A stretch of DNA of 64,000 nucleotides from Halomarina rubra. Lineage in GTDB: Archaea; Halobacteriota; Halobacteria; Halobacteriales; Haloarculaceae. The stretch spans positions 95,739-159,738 of the forward strand of contig NZ_JALXFV010000003.1 in NCBI RefSeq assembly GCF_023699475.1, in the 5' to 3' direction. A model generated the notes under the pieces. It was not told the DNA's origin. It saw only the letters and a program-made list of their open reading frames with translations, and searched no databases. Each line of letters starts with the position of its first letter. Positions within the stretch are counted from its first letter, which is position 1. The position numbers and the translations under genes are program-made. Shown here piece after piece: positions 33,418-41,116 of this stretch.

Positions 33418-34122
33418 TCAGACGCCGTCGGTCAACCCACCGTCGACCCGCAGGTTCTGCCCGGTGAGATAGCTCGCCGCCGGCGAGAGGAGGTAGGCGA
33501 CGGTCGCCGCTATCTCGTCGGTGGTCGCCGGCCGGCCCATCGGGATGCGCTCGCGGGTCGCCTCGTCGACCTCGTAGCTGTCGACGAACCCCGGTAGGAC
33601 GGCGTTCATCCGGATTCCCGCTCCGGCGTAGCGGTCGGCGTACAGCTTCGTGAACCCGCCCAGCCCGGCGCGCAACACCGACGAGACGGGGAACTCGGCG
33701 CTCGGTTCGTACGCCGAGAACGTCGAGACGTTGACGAACGCACCGCCACCCTGCTCGCGCATGATGGGCGTCACCAGCCGTGCCATCCTGACGACGTTGA
33801 GGAGGACGAGGTCGAGCCCCTCGTGCCACGCCGCGTCGTCGATGTCGAGGAGGTCGCCCGTCGCCGGGTGGCCCGTGTTGTTCACGACGGCGTCGATACG
33901 CCCGTAGCGCTCGTGGGCCGCCTCGACCAGCGCCGCGAGGTCGTCGGGGTCGGTCACCGACCCCTCGAAGCCGACGCCGCCGAGGTCCTCGGCGACGTCC
34001 ACCGCGGCCCCCGACTTCGACAGCAACACCGGGACGAAGCCGTCCCCGGCGAGTCGACGCGCACACGCTTCCCCGATACCGCGCCCTGCCGCCGTGACGA
34101 TGGCGACCTGCTCGGTGCTCAT
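33418..34122 (-). CDS. Short-chain dehydrogenase/reductase-like protein lacking the catalytic Tyr and Lys
   Basis: 234 residues with a classical SDR fold: TAAGRGIGEACARRL (NAD(P) loop), VVNNTGHPATGD (NAG-like motif as NNT) and the C-terminal IRMNAVLPGFVDS and YLTGQNLRVDGG. At the active-site helix, where YxxxK is expected, the sequence is SSVLRAGLGGFTKL, with Ser for Tyr and Arg for Lys. The Ser of the tetrad is in VNVSTFSAYEP. It may be a non-catalytic or altered SDR. Substrate unknown. Confidence 0.82.
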   Translation of the reverse strand: MSTEQVAIVTAAGRGIGEACARRLAGDGFVPVLLSKSGAAVDVAEDLGGVGFEGSVTDPDDLAALVEAAHERYGRIDAVVNNTGHPATGDLLDIDDAAWHEGLDLVLLNVVRMARLVTPIMREQGGGAFVNVSTFSAYEPSAEFPVSSVLRAGLGGFTKLYADRYAGAGIRMNAVLPGFVDSYEVDEATRERIPMGRPATTDEIAATVAYLLSPAASYLTGQNLRVDGGLTDGV

Positions 34123-34253
34123 GACCGAGAACGGGCGAGCGGACGAATGTAGCTTCGGGGTCGGACCCTCGTAGAGACGTTCGGAACGTGAGATGGTCGC
34201 AAAACGCCCTCGTGTAACCGTTCGGTCCCTCGCTATCGCTCGGGACGCTCACA

Positions 34254-34277
34254 TGGGCTCGGGCGGATTCGAACCAC
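34254..34277 (-). repeat. Partial copy of the tRNA-Val 3' end (copy 1)
   Basis: Same 24 bases as the acceptor/T-loop end of tRNA-Val (34496-34519), 242 bp away, same orientation. Confidence 0.7.
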
Positions 34278-34376
34278 GCCGAGACGGTCGCTCGCGACTG
34301 CTCGCGCTGCGTCTCGTCTCGTTCGGAATCCGTCTCGGTTCAGAAACCCGCGCTCACTGTCGCTCGCACGGTTTCG

Positions 34377-34398
34377 TGGGCTCGGGCGGATTCGAACC
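34377..34398 (-). repeat. Partial copy of the tRNA-Val 3' end (copy 2)
   Basis: 22 bases identical to the tRNA-Val 3' end, between copy 1 and the intact gene. Sequence between copies is low complexity (TCGCTC-rich). Confidence 0.7.
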
Positions 34399-34447
34399 TC
34401 GGTCGCTCCGCTCGCGTCGCTCCCTGCTTCGAATCCTGTCGCCCATT

Positions 34448-34492
34448 CTGCCGCCACGACTTTTCGCTTCGCTCGTCGTGTCGTGGCGGCAG
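34448..34492. terminator. Strong hairpin just 3' of tRNA-Val
   Basis: CTGCCGCCACGAC / GTCGTGGCGGCAG, perfect 13-bp arms with a 19-nt loop containing TTCGCTTCGCTC. It begins 3 nt after the tRNA 3' end, in tRNA direction. Terminator or a relic of a third duplication. Confidence 0.45.
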
Positions 34493-34495
34493 AAG

Positions 34496-34569
34496 TGGGC
34501 TCGGGCGGATTCGAACCACCGACCTCAGCCTTGTAAAGGCCGCGTCATAACCGACTAGACCACGAGCCC
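34496..34569 (-). tRNA. tRNA-Val (anticodon TAC)
   Basis: Cloverleaf read on the minus strand: acceptor GGGCTCG/CGAGCCC with discriminator A, D-arm TGGTCTAGTCGGTTATGAC, anticodon arm CGGCC-TTTACAA-GGCTG (anticodon TAC), T-arm GGTGG-TTCGAAT-CCGCC. No intron. CCA is not encoded. Partial 3' copies follow it at 34377 and 34254. Confidence 0.95.
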
Positions 34570-34621
34570 TCGTGCTCACATTCCGACGCTGGCGAATAAC
34601 GCTTGCGACAACAGCCGCGAC

Positions 34622-36064
34622 TCAGCGCGTTTCGGCCACGACGAGCGCGACGATGGCCACGAGCGCCAGTGCCAGCGCGACGGTCCCCGCGTCGGCCGGA
34701 ATCGTCGCGGCAGGACCGACGACGTAGGCGGTGAGCATCGCGACGACCACCGCACCGACGCCGACGAGGGCGCTGGCGGTGCCGTGGGCGAGCACGCCCT
34801 CGCGGCCGTCCGCGGTCGGCAGTTCGCGACCGAGCGTCGTCGCGTACTCGCCGCCGTCCCAGACGAGCACGACGCCGACGAACCCGACGAACACGACGAA
34901 CGCGGCAGCCCCGAGGTCGGCGGCGAACAGCACCGCGACGCCGAGGAGGCCCGCGGCGACGCTGTAGCCCGACACCAGCGGCGGACCCCCCGGACCGGCG
35001 CTGACGACGAGGACGTCCCAGGCGACGAACACGCCGAGCAGGGCGATGACGAGTGCGACGGCCACCAGCCCGATCGTCCCGAACCCGTTGGCCAGCGGGA
35101 CGACGGGAGCGGTCGTCGACGACGGGAGTAAGTAGAGCAAGACACCACCGACGACGGGGGCGACGACCGCACCCGCAGCGTCGGCGGCCGTCCCGGTCGG
35201 GTCCTCGCCGGCGACCCCGACGACGAACCGCTGGAGCGCGCGGCCGGCGAGGACGAACGAGCAGAGCAGGCACGCACCGAACAGGAGTGCGAACACCGCG
35301 CCGGACTGGAGTACCAGCGAGAGGGCGGTGCCGAGCACCGACAGCTGGTCGACCACCCAGTCGAGCAGTCTGGGCGCGAGCAACACGAGGTAGAGCTGAC
35401 CGACGAAGACGATAGCGAGCCACCGCGGAGCCGCCCGGATATCCTCGAAGGACAGCCCGGTCGACGCGAGGTGACGCGGCGGGACGGCGTCGCGGTTCGG
35501 GAGCCAGCCGTCGAGCACCCGCATCGTCGGAGGCAGCAACACCAACAGCGCGAGCGCGACGAGTTCGATGGCGACCAGCGCGACGAACACCGTCGTCGTG
35601 ACGATGTCGAACAGTCCGACGAGCAGGTCACGGGTGAACCGGACCGTCGCCGGCCGCGCGAGCAGCGACAGACAGGCGACGACGACGAGTGTCAGCACCG
35701 ACGTCTGGAGGACGGCCCCGAACCGAGCGTCGGTAGCCGGACGGGGTGCGAGCGAGACGCCCAGCGTCACGACCGCGAGTCCGCCAGCGGCGACGACCGC
35801 CGTCTGGCCGGGCGGGTGCGTGTAGCCGACGCCCAGCGCGAGCATCCCGAGACCGCAGACCGACGCGACGCTCACCAGCGCGCGACGGCGGGGAGCGGCG
35901 GTGGCGCTCCACAGCCCCCACGAGAGGCCGAACGCGCCGACGACGGCGAGTACCGCCTGCAGTCCGACCCCGACGGCGGACCCCAGACCGACCGCGAGCA
36001 GCGCCGCGACCGCGAGCGTGAGACGCGACCCGAAGCGGTTGGGTCGGCCACGGTCGACGCTCAC
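34622..36064 (-). CDS. DUF7519-like multi-pass membrane protein of a DUF58 operon
   Basis: 480 residues with about twelve hydrophobic segments. It matches the haloarchaeal membrane protein that accompanies DUF58/DUF4129 genes. GTG at 36064 overlaps the DUF58 stop (GTGA). Last gene of the operon, directly upstream of tRNA-Val. Function unknown; likely part of an envelope complex. Confidence 0.75.
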   Translation of the reverse strand: MSVDRGRPNRFGSRLTLAVAALLAVGLGSAVGVGLQAVLAVVGAFGLSWGLWSATAAPRRRALVSVASVCGLGMLALGVGYTHPPGQTAVVAAGGLAVVTLGVSLAPRPATDARFGAVLQTSVLTLVVVACLSLLARPATVRFTRDLLVGLFDIVTTTVFVALVAIELVALALLVLLPPTMRVLDGWLPNRDAVPPRHLASTGLSFEDIRAAPRWLAIVFVGQLYLVLLAPRLLDWVVDQLSVLGTALSLVLQSGAVFALLFGACLLCSFVLAGRALQRFVVGVAGEDPTGTAADAAGAVVAPVVGGVLLYLLPSSTTAPVVPLANGFGTIGLVAVALVIALLGVFVAWDVLVVSAGPGGPPLVSGYSVAAGLLGVAVLFAADLGAAAFVVFVGFVGVVLVWDGGEYATTLGRELPTADGREGVLAHGTASALVGVGAVVVAMLTAYVVGPAATIPADAGTVALALALVAIVALVVAETR

Positions 36065-37455
36065 GCCGACCACCGCCGTTGGGCGCGGGCCATCGCAATC
36101 GCGAGCGCGTCGTCGGGCGTCCACTCGACGAGACGGACGCCCGCCTGTCGAAGCGCGTCGACGCGCTTCGAACGGGCGATACGGGCGATGTCCCCACCGG
36201 TCGTCTCCGGGGTCATGTCCGGCGTGACGACCGTCACCGCGTGACCGCGGGCGGCGAGCGTCTTCACCATCTCGACGGCCCGGTCGTCGGTCAGAGGGGT
36301 ACAGACGACGACGCGCGAGCGGTCGTCGAGGTGCCCACAGAGTCGGTCGACACCGTTACGACAGACGTTCCGGAGGATGCCCGACCGGTGAGCCAGCGCC
36401 GCGGGGTCGCTCAGGAACCGGGTGAGGCGGGCACGCTGTTCGCGACCGGTCGCGGGTTTCGCGTAGCTCCCCGTCCCGAGCGAGGCGACGCCGACGCGGT
36501 CGTTCTCGTCGAGCAGGGCGTCGGCGAGGCGACCGGCCGCGTGACGCGCGAGCGCCGCGCCGGTCTCCCCCTCCGGCTCGCGAGCGACCCGGGCGACGTC
36601 CCGGTCGTCGACGACGAGGACGACGCTCGTCGCCTCCTCCTCGCGGAACGAGATGGTCGACAGTTCGTTCGTCCGCGCGTAGCGCTTCCAGTCGATGCGG
36701 CTCATCGGGTCGCCGCGAGCGTACTGACGCGTGCTGTAGAACTCGACGCCCTCGCCGCCGTCGTCGGTGACGGTCTGGCCGGGGTACGGCAGCGTCCGAC
36801 CGTGGAGCGCGGGCGCGTCGAGCGACGTGTCGACGTGCAGCGCCGTCGAGACGGCGGCCGCGACCTCCCGACGGACCGTGCCGCTGGCGTTGCGGGCGAC
36901 GAGTCGTGGCCCGGAGAAGGCGTAGTCACCGCGCTGTGCCTCCAGTTCGTAGGTGAGGACGGTCGTCTCCTCGGCGCGCAGACTGACGCAGGCGCGTCGC
37001 TCCCCGTCGACGACGGGCAGCGCTTCGGGCGCGCCGTCGACGATGCGGAGGTCCGCGATCGGTCGGTCGCCGGTGTTCGTCACCGCGAGGGTGACGCCGA
37101 CGGTATCGCCGGGCAACGGCGCGGCCGCCGACACCGTCCGCTCGACCTCCACGTCGAGCGGCGGCGCACGCGTCACGTAGCCGTACGCGGCGTAGGCGAT
37201 ACCGACGAGGCTCCCGAGGAACACCATCGGCAACCCGAAGCCGACGCCGGCAGCCCCGGCGAACAGCGCGAGCGCGAGGCCGGCCGACCAGCGGTCGGTG
37301 TTTCGCGTCTCGACGGCCACCTCGCGCGAGGCGACGACGCGGTCGGTCGAGGCGTCTCTCCGGTCGGTCCCGTCGGTGTCGGTGGCGTGCTCCTCCGACG
37401 CCTCCTCGACGGGCGTCTCGGGGGCCGACCCCTCGCGTTCGATGGTGGCGCTCAT
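36061..37455 (-). CDS. DUF58 domain protein (MoxR-associated, vWA-like)
   Basis: 464 residues. Acidic N-terminus, TM pair near 60-95, an Ig-like beta region (TVSAAAPLPGDTVGVTLAVTNTGDRPI), the DUF58 signature EFYSTRQYARGDPMSRIDWKRYART around 240-265, and a vWA-like domain (VVLVVDDRD ... VGVASLG). Usually works with a MoxR AAA ATPase in protein maturation at the membrane. Overlaps neighbours by 4 nt on both sides. No MoxR gene is in the window. Confidence 0.88.
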   Translation of the reverse strand: MSATIEREGSAPETPVEEASEEHATDTDGTDRRDASTDRVVASREVAVETRNTDRWSAGLALALFAGAAGVGFGLPMVFLGSLVGIAYAAYGYVTRAPPLDVEVERTVSAAAPLPGDTVGVTLAVTNTGDRPIADLRIVDGAPEALPVVDGERRACVSLRAEETTVLTYELEAQRGDYAFSGPRLVARNASGTVRREVAAAVSTALHVDTSLDAPALHGRTLPYPGQTVTDDGGEGVEFYSTRQYARGDPMSRIDWKRYARTNELSTISFREEEATSVVLVVDDRDVARVAREPEGETGAALARHAAGRLADALLDENDRVGVASLGTGSYAKPATGREQRARLTRFLSDPAALAHRSGILRNVCRNGVDRLCGHLDDRSRVVVCTPLTDDRAVEMVKTLAARGHAVTVVTPDMTPETTGGDIARIARSKRVDALRQAGVRLVEWTPDDALAIAMARAQRRWSA

Positions 37456-38162
37456 CGCTCACCTCCGTCCGCACGGATGCGAACGCGGGCGGTCCGCTCA
37501 CCGCCGCGACTCGACTGCCGGGCGAGACGCGGTTCGGGGGGGCGGACCCGGTCGGAACGGGCGGCGAGTTCGGCGACGACCGCCCGAGCGTGCCGGGGGA
37601 ACCGCTCGCCGCGGAGCCACTCTTCGAGGCGGGTCCGGAGCGGCAGAATCACCTCGCCGTCGGCGGCGAGGAAGGCGGCCGTGACCTGGTCGTCGGTCCA
37701 CGTCCCGTGTTCGACACGGTGGCGGGCGACCGACTCCGACCAACCCTCGGTCTCGGTGAGGACGTACACCGCCGCCTCGGTGAGCCGACCGACGACGATC
37801 TGTCGGGCCTGGAGCCGTTCCCAGGTGTTGCCGTCGGCGTACCCGTCGAGCGCCTCGTCGATGGTGTTGCCGAGCGGGTCCTCCCGGTCGGCGACCGGGC
37901 TCTCGTCCTCGACGTCGAGTTCCTCGGTGACCCCCGACGGGGTGAGACGGAGCGCGAACAGCAGCCCGAGCACGCCGGCGAACACCGCCGCGATGGAGAC
38001 GACCGGGCGAGCGGTGTCGGCGAGGCTCGTACTCACGGCGAACCGGTCGGGAGCGACGACGACGAGTCCCGCCAGTGCGAGCGTGAGGACGGCGACGGCG
38101 GTGAGGACCGTCCGGGCGTCGAGGAGCGCGCTGAGCGCGCCGAGACGACGACTCAGGCTCAC
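37452..38162 (-). CDS. DUF7269-like membrane protein
   Basis: 236 residues. Two TM segments (about 18-38, 53-72), then an acidic hinge and a cytoplasmic helical domain (NTIDEALDGYADGNTWERLQARQIVVGRLTEAAVYVLTETEGWS) and Arg-rich tail. It is the small partner found between DUF4129 and DUF58 genes in haloarchaea. Overlaps both neighbours by 4 nt. Confidence 0.75.
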   Translation of the reverse strand: MSLSRRLGALSALLDARTVLTAVAVLTLALAGLVVVAPDRFAVSTSLADTARPVVSIAAVFAGVLGLLFALRLTPSGVTEELDVEDESPVADREDPLGNTIDEALDGYADGNTWERLQARQIVVGRLTEAAVYVLTETEGWSESVARHRVEHGTWTDDQVTAAFLAADGEVILPLRTRLEEWLRGERFPRHARAVVAELAARSDRVRPPEPRLARQSSRGGERTARVRIRADGGER

Positions 38163-39277
38163 GCGTCGTCACCTCCGTCCTCGTCGTCCTCGTCGAGGGC
38201 GTCGTAGGCGTCGAGGGCGTCGCCGAACCGCTCCTCGCCGCTCCGGCCGCCGTAGCGGACCTCGCGGAACAGGCGCGTGAGCGTGCCGACCGACCGAGCG
38301 GGGAGGCCGCGACGGACCGCTCGTCGGGCGTACTGCCCCGGCGTGGCGGCGTTTCGGTTGCGTATCGGGACGCGGTCGGTCATCTCCGCCCACGCCTCCT
38401 CGACGGAGAGCGGGCCGAGGTCCTCCGCGAGCGACTCCTCTTCGGTCGTGGTCGTCGCGTCGGTCGTCGAACCGTCGCGGATGGTCTGACCGCCGAGCGA
38501 GGAGGCCGCCCCCGGCAGCGCGCCGAGCGCGCGTCCGAAGCCGGTCGCGATACCCCCCAGTCCGGCCGCGAAAGCCGTTGGGACCGCAGTGAGCGTCAGC
38601 GCCATCGCGCGCGCCGCGCCGCGACCGACGTTGACGACGGCCGACCCGGCCGCACCGAGCACCGTCGCAGTGTCGTCGAGCAGTCGCGGGAGCGTCGCCC
38701 CCACGCCGACGACGAACCCCATCGTCGCCTGCGGGATGGCCGCGAGCGCGTTCCGGACGAACGCGGGCGGGAGGTCCGGGAGCGAGGGGTGGACGAACCA
38801 GAACCCGCGCCGCCGGTAGCCGAGGCGTCTGAGGCTCAGTCCGAGCACCAGGAACAGGCCGCCGAAGACGGCGAGGACGGGCACGAGGAGCAGCGACTCC
38901 CCGCCCGACCCGTCGTGCCTGTCACCGCCGGAGTCGGCGGCGGCCGGCGTCTCCGTCGGTGTCGCCGTCGGCGTGGCCGTCGGTGTCGGCGTCGGTTCGC
39001 CGGGGGCGTTCTCGTCGCTCTGTCCGTTCGGGTCGTCGGTCGGGTCCTCCACGTCCGCGGGTTGGCCGTCTGCGGGTCCGGACACGGCCGCGTCACCGGC
39101 CGGGCCGGTCCACGACCCGGACGGATAACTGCCGAATCCGACCGCTGGGAACAGCGAGGCGGCCAGAATCACCGCGATAGCACACAGCGCGAGGAGGGCT
39201 GCGCGGCGGGGTGCGTACACGGTTTCGGTCTTATTTTCCGGGAAATATATCAGTTTCGCGTCCGAAGATTCCTGCAT
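38159..39277 (-). CDS. DUF4129 domain membrane protein
   Basis: 372 residues from ATG 39277. A TM at 28-50, an extracytoplasmic Pro/Thr linker (TPTPTATPTATPTETP), a second TM near 130-150, and the C-terminal DUF4129 domain (LSVEEAWAEMTDRVPIRNRNAATPGQYARRAVRRGLP). First gene of the four-gene operon. The ATG overlaps the ATG of the divergent HtpX gene (CATG). GTG at 39220, preceded by an AT-rich box at the proper distance, is a good alternative and would put the first TM nearer the start. Confidence 0.82.
   Translation of the reverse strand: MQESSDAKLIYFPENKTETVYAPRRAALLALCAIAVILAASLFPAVGFGSYPSGSWTGPAGDAAVSGPADGQPADVEDPTDDPNGQSDENAPGEPTPTPTATPTATPTETPAAADSGGDRHDGSGGESLLLVPVLAVFGGLFLVLGLSLRRLGYRRRGFWFVHPSLPDLPPAFVRNALAAIPQATMGFVVGVGATLPRLLDDTATVLGAAGSAVVNVGRGAARAMALTLTAVPTAFAAGLGGIATGFGRALGALPGAASSLGGQTIRDGSTTDATTTTEEESLAEDLGPLSVEEAWAEMTDRVPIRNRNAATPGQYARRAVRRGLPARSVGTLTRLFREVRYGGRSGEERFGDALDAYDALDEDDEDGGDDA
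39243..39250. promoter_or_regulatory. Symmetric TATA box serving the HtpX gene and perhaps the DUF4129 operon
   Basis: AAATATAT ends 26 nt before the HtpX ATG (leaderless on the plus strand). Read on the other strand, it lies 23-30 nt before GTG 39220 of the DUF4129 gene. Confidence 0.45.
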
Positions 39278-40322
39278 GTCAGCCCTCCCACCCCGCGACC
39301 GAGCGCTCACGCGACGGATGGTGACGACGCTCGCCGCCGTCCTCGTCGTCGACGCCCTCACCGTCAGCGTCCTCGCCCTGCTCGTCCGGCCGTGGCTCGC
39401 ACCGCTCGGGGGTGCGCTCGGAACCGTACTCGGCGTCACGGTGCCGCCGGCGCTCGCGTGGCTGGCGCTCGGTCTCCCGGCGCTGGCCGCGTTCGTCTGG
39501 CTCCAGGTCCGCTACACTCGGCGCAAGACGCTGGCGGCCGTCGACGCCACGGTCGTCGGCCCGCGTGACCGCCCCGCCCTCCACGCGCGACTCACCCGAC
39601 TGGCCGCACAGGCCGACGTGCGCGTCCCCCGTCTCGCCGTCGTCGACAGCGAGACACCCAACAGCTTCGCCGTCGGTGGGCCCCGCGAGTCGACCGTCGT
39701 CGTCTCGACGGGGCTGCTCGACGCGCTCGACGACGCACAACTCGACGCCGTGTTGGCCCACGAACTCGCCCACGTGAAGAACCGCGACGCGGCGGTGATG
39801 ACGCTCGCGTCGTTCCTCCCCGCGGTCGCCCGCGGCGAGTACTCGCTACTGGACGCCGTCACTCCCCGTGGACTCTCGCGGTCGGCGACGTTCCTCGTCA
39901 TCACCGCGCTGGTCGGCGTCGGTGCGGTCGCGGCGTCGGCCACCGGTGCGCCCGGTGGGTCGCTCGCCGGGGCCGCCGTCCTCACTGGGTTCGTCGTCCT
40001 GTTCGGTGGCGTCCTGCTCGGACTGGCGGCCGCGCCGGTCGTCTACCTCAGCGAACGCCTCGCCCACGACCGGGAGTTCTCGGCGGACCGAGCGGGTGCG
40101 CTCGCCGTCGGGAGTCCGGCCGCCCTCGCCGGTGCGCTCCGGACGCTTGACGCGGTCGAGACGCCGACCGGCGACGCCCGTGCGGTCGCCGTCGAGGGGC
40201 TCTGCTTGCTCCCCCACGGGTTCGGCGGCGAGGCGACCGACGCCGCGACGACGACCCACCCCACGACGGCCGCCCGCGTCGAACGCCTGAAGGAGCTGTC
40301 GGCGGCGGTCGACCGGCGGTGA
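39276..40322 (+). CDS. htpX: M48 family metalloprotease HtpX
   Basis: 348 residues. Two N-terminal TMs (16-38, 48-75), then the cytosolic protease with the zinc site HELAHVKNRD (HExxH at 162-166) and the third ligand in SERLAHDREFSADRAG, and two further TMs. Degrades misfolded membrane proteins. Intact copy; a truncated relative is at 53349. Start codon overlaps that of the divergent DUF4129 operon. Confidence 0.92.
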   Translation: MSALPPRDRALTRRMVTTLAAVLVVDALTVSVLALLVRPWLAPLGGALGTVLGVTVPPALAWLALGLPALAAFVWLQVRYTRRKTLAAVDATVVGPRDRPALHARLTRLAAQADVRVPRLAVVDSETPNSFAVGGPRESTVVVSTGLLDALDDAQLDAVLAHELAHVKNRDAAVMTLASFLPAVARGEYSLLDAVTPRGLSRSATFLVITALVGVGAVAASATGAPGGSLAGAAVLTGFVVLFGGVLLGLAAAPVVYLSERLAHDREFSADRAGALAVGSPAALAGALRTLDAVETPTGDARAVAVEGLCLLPHGFGGEATDAATTTHPTTAARVERLKELSAAVDRR

Positions 40323-40422
40323 GCGTCGGCCCGAGCGCACGCGGTCCGCCCGGTCGCTCCGCACTGCCGGGGTCGACTCCCGCCGACGGAACGCTTACCC
40401 GCCACAGTCGCCTGGTTTCGCC

Positions 40423-40947
40423 ATGAGCAATCGCCGGGCGGCGGCCGTCCTCGCGGCGGTGGTCCTCGCCGCCCTCGCCGTCGCCGCCTACGCCCTCTAC
40501 CCCGCGCTGTCGCTCGCCGTGGTCGGCCCCCCCTCCGACTACGAGCGGACGACCGTCACCGCCTACGACGACGGCGGCGAGCGCCTCGGCAGCGTCGAGG
40601 TCCGGGTCGCCGACGACCGCGTGAAACGTTACGCGGGGCTGAGCTACACCGAGAACCTGAGCGCGGACGAAGGGATGTGGTTCGTCCACGACGACACCGC
40701 CTCGCGGACGTTCGTCATGCGCGGGATGTCGTTCGACATCGACATCGTGTTCGTCGGCGCGAACGGCACGGTCACCGCGATTCACCACGCCGAGGCACCC
40801 GCAGAGGGCGTCGACGGCGACACCCTCCGGTACGGCGGGACGGGCCGGTACGTCCTCGAACTCCCCGCCGAGTGGACGACGCGCCACGGCGTGGAAGTGG
40901 GCGACTGTCTGGACGCGGCGGGCTACGAGACGACCTGCGCGCGGTGA
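40423..40947 (+). CDS. DUF192 family exported protein
   Basis: 174 residues. N-terminal TM/anchor (6-32), then the DUF192 beta-domain: VRVADDRVKRYAGLSYTENL, MWFVHDDTASRTFVMRGMSFDIDIVFV and LELPAEWTTRHGVEVGD. Small beta-barrel found outside the membrane; function unknown. Confidence 0.86.
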   Translation: MSNRRAAAVLAAVVLAALAVAAYALYPALSLAVVGPPSDYERTTVTAYDDGGERLGSVEVRVADDRVKRYAGLSYTENLSADEGMWFVHDDTASRTFVMRGMSFDIDIVFVGANGTVTAIHHAEAPAEGVDGDTLRYGGTGRYVLELPAEWTTRHGVEVGDCLDAAGYETTCAR

Positions 40948-41035
40948 GCGGGCGCGAGGGCGACGGTCCGGTGGTCCGGCGCTGATAGCCGCCGACAGTT
41001 CGACACTCCAGCCGCCGACCGCCGAGCGGCGCTGG

Positions 41036-41051
41036 CCCGTGTCAACACGGG
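41036..41051. promoter_or_regulatory. 16-bp inverted repeat upstream of the ABC exporter
   Basis: CCCGTGT-CA-ACACGGG, 65 nt before the exporter ATG; an operator-like palindrome. No regulator is adjacent. Confidence 0.3.
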
Positions 41052-41116
41052 TCGAACGAAGTGCTGTCGTTCGGTTTGCCAACCCTTTTCAGTCCTGAAC
41101 AACTATTCAGTTTCCA

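Noticed and set aside
38940-39000. TPTPTATPT-type repeat in the DUF4129 protein as a DNA repeat of interest
   Set aside because: Simple Pro/Thr linker common in haloarchaeal cell-surface proteins.
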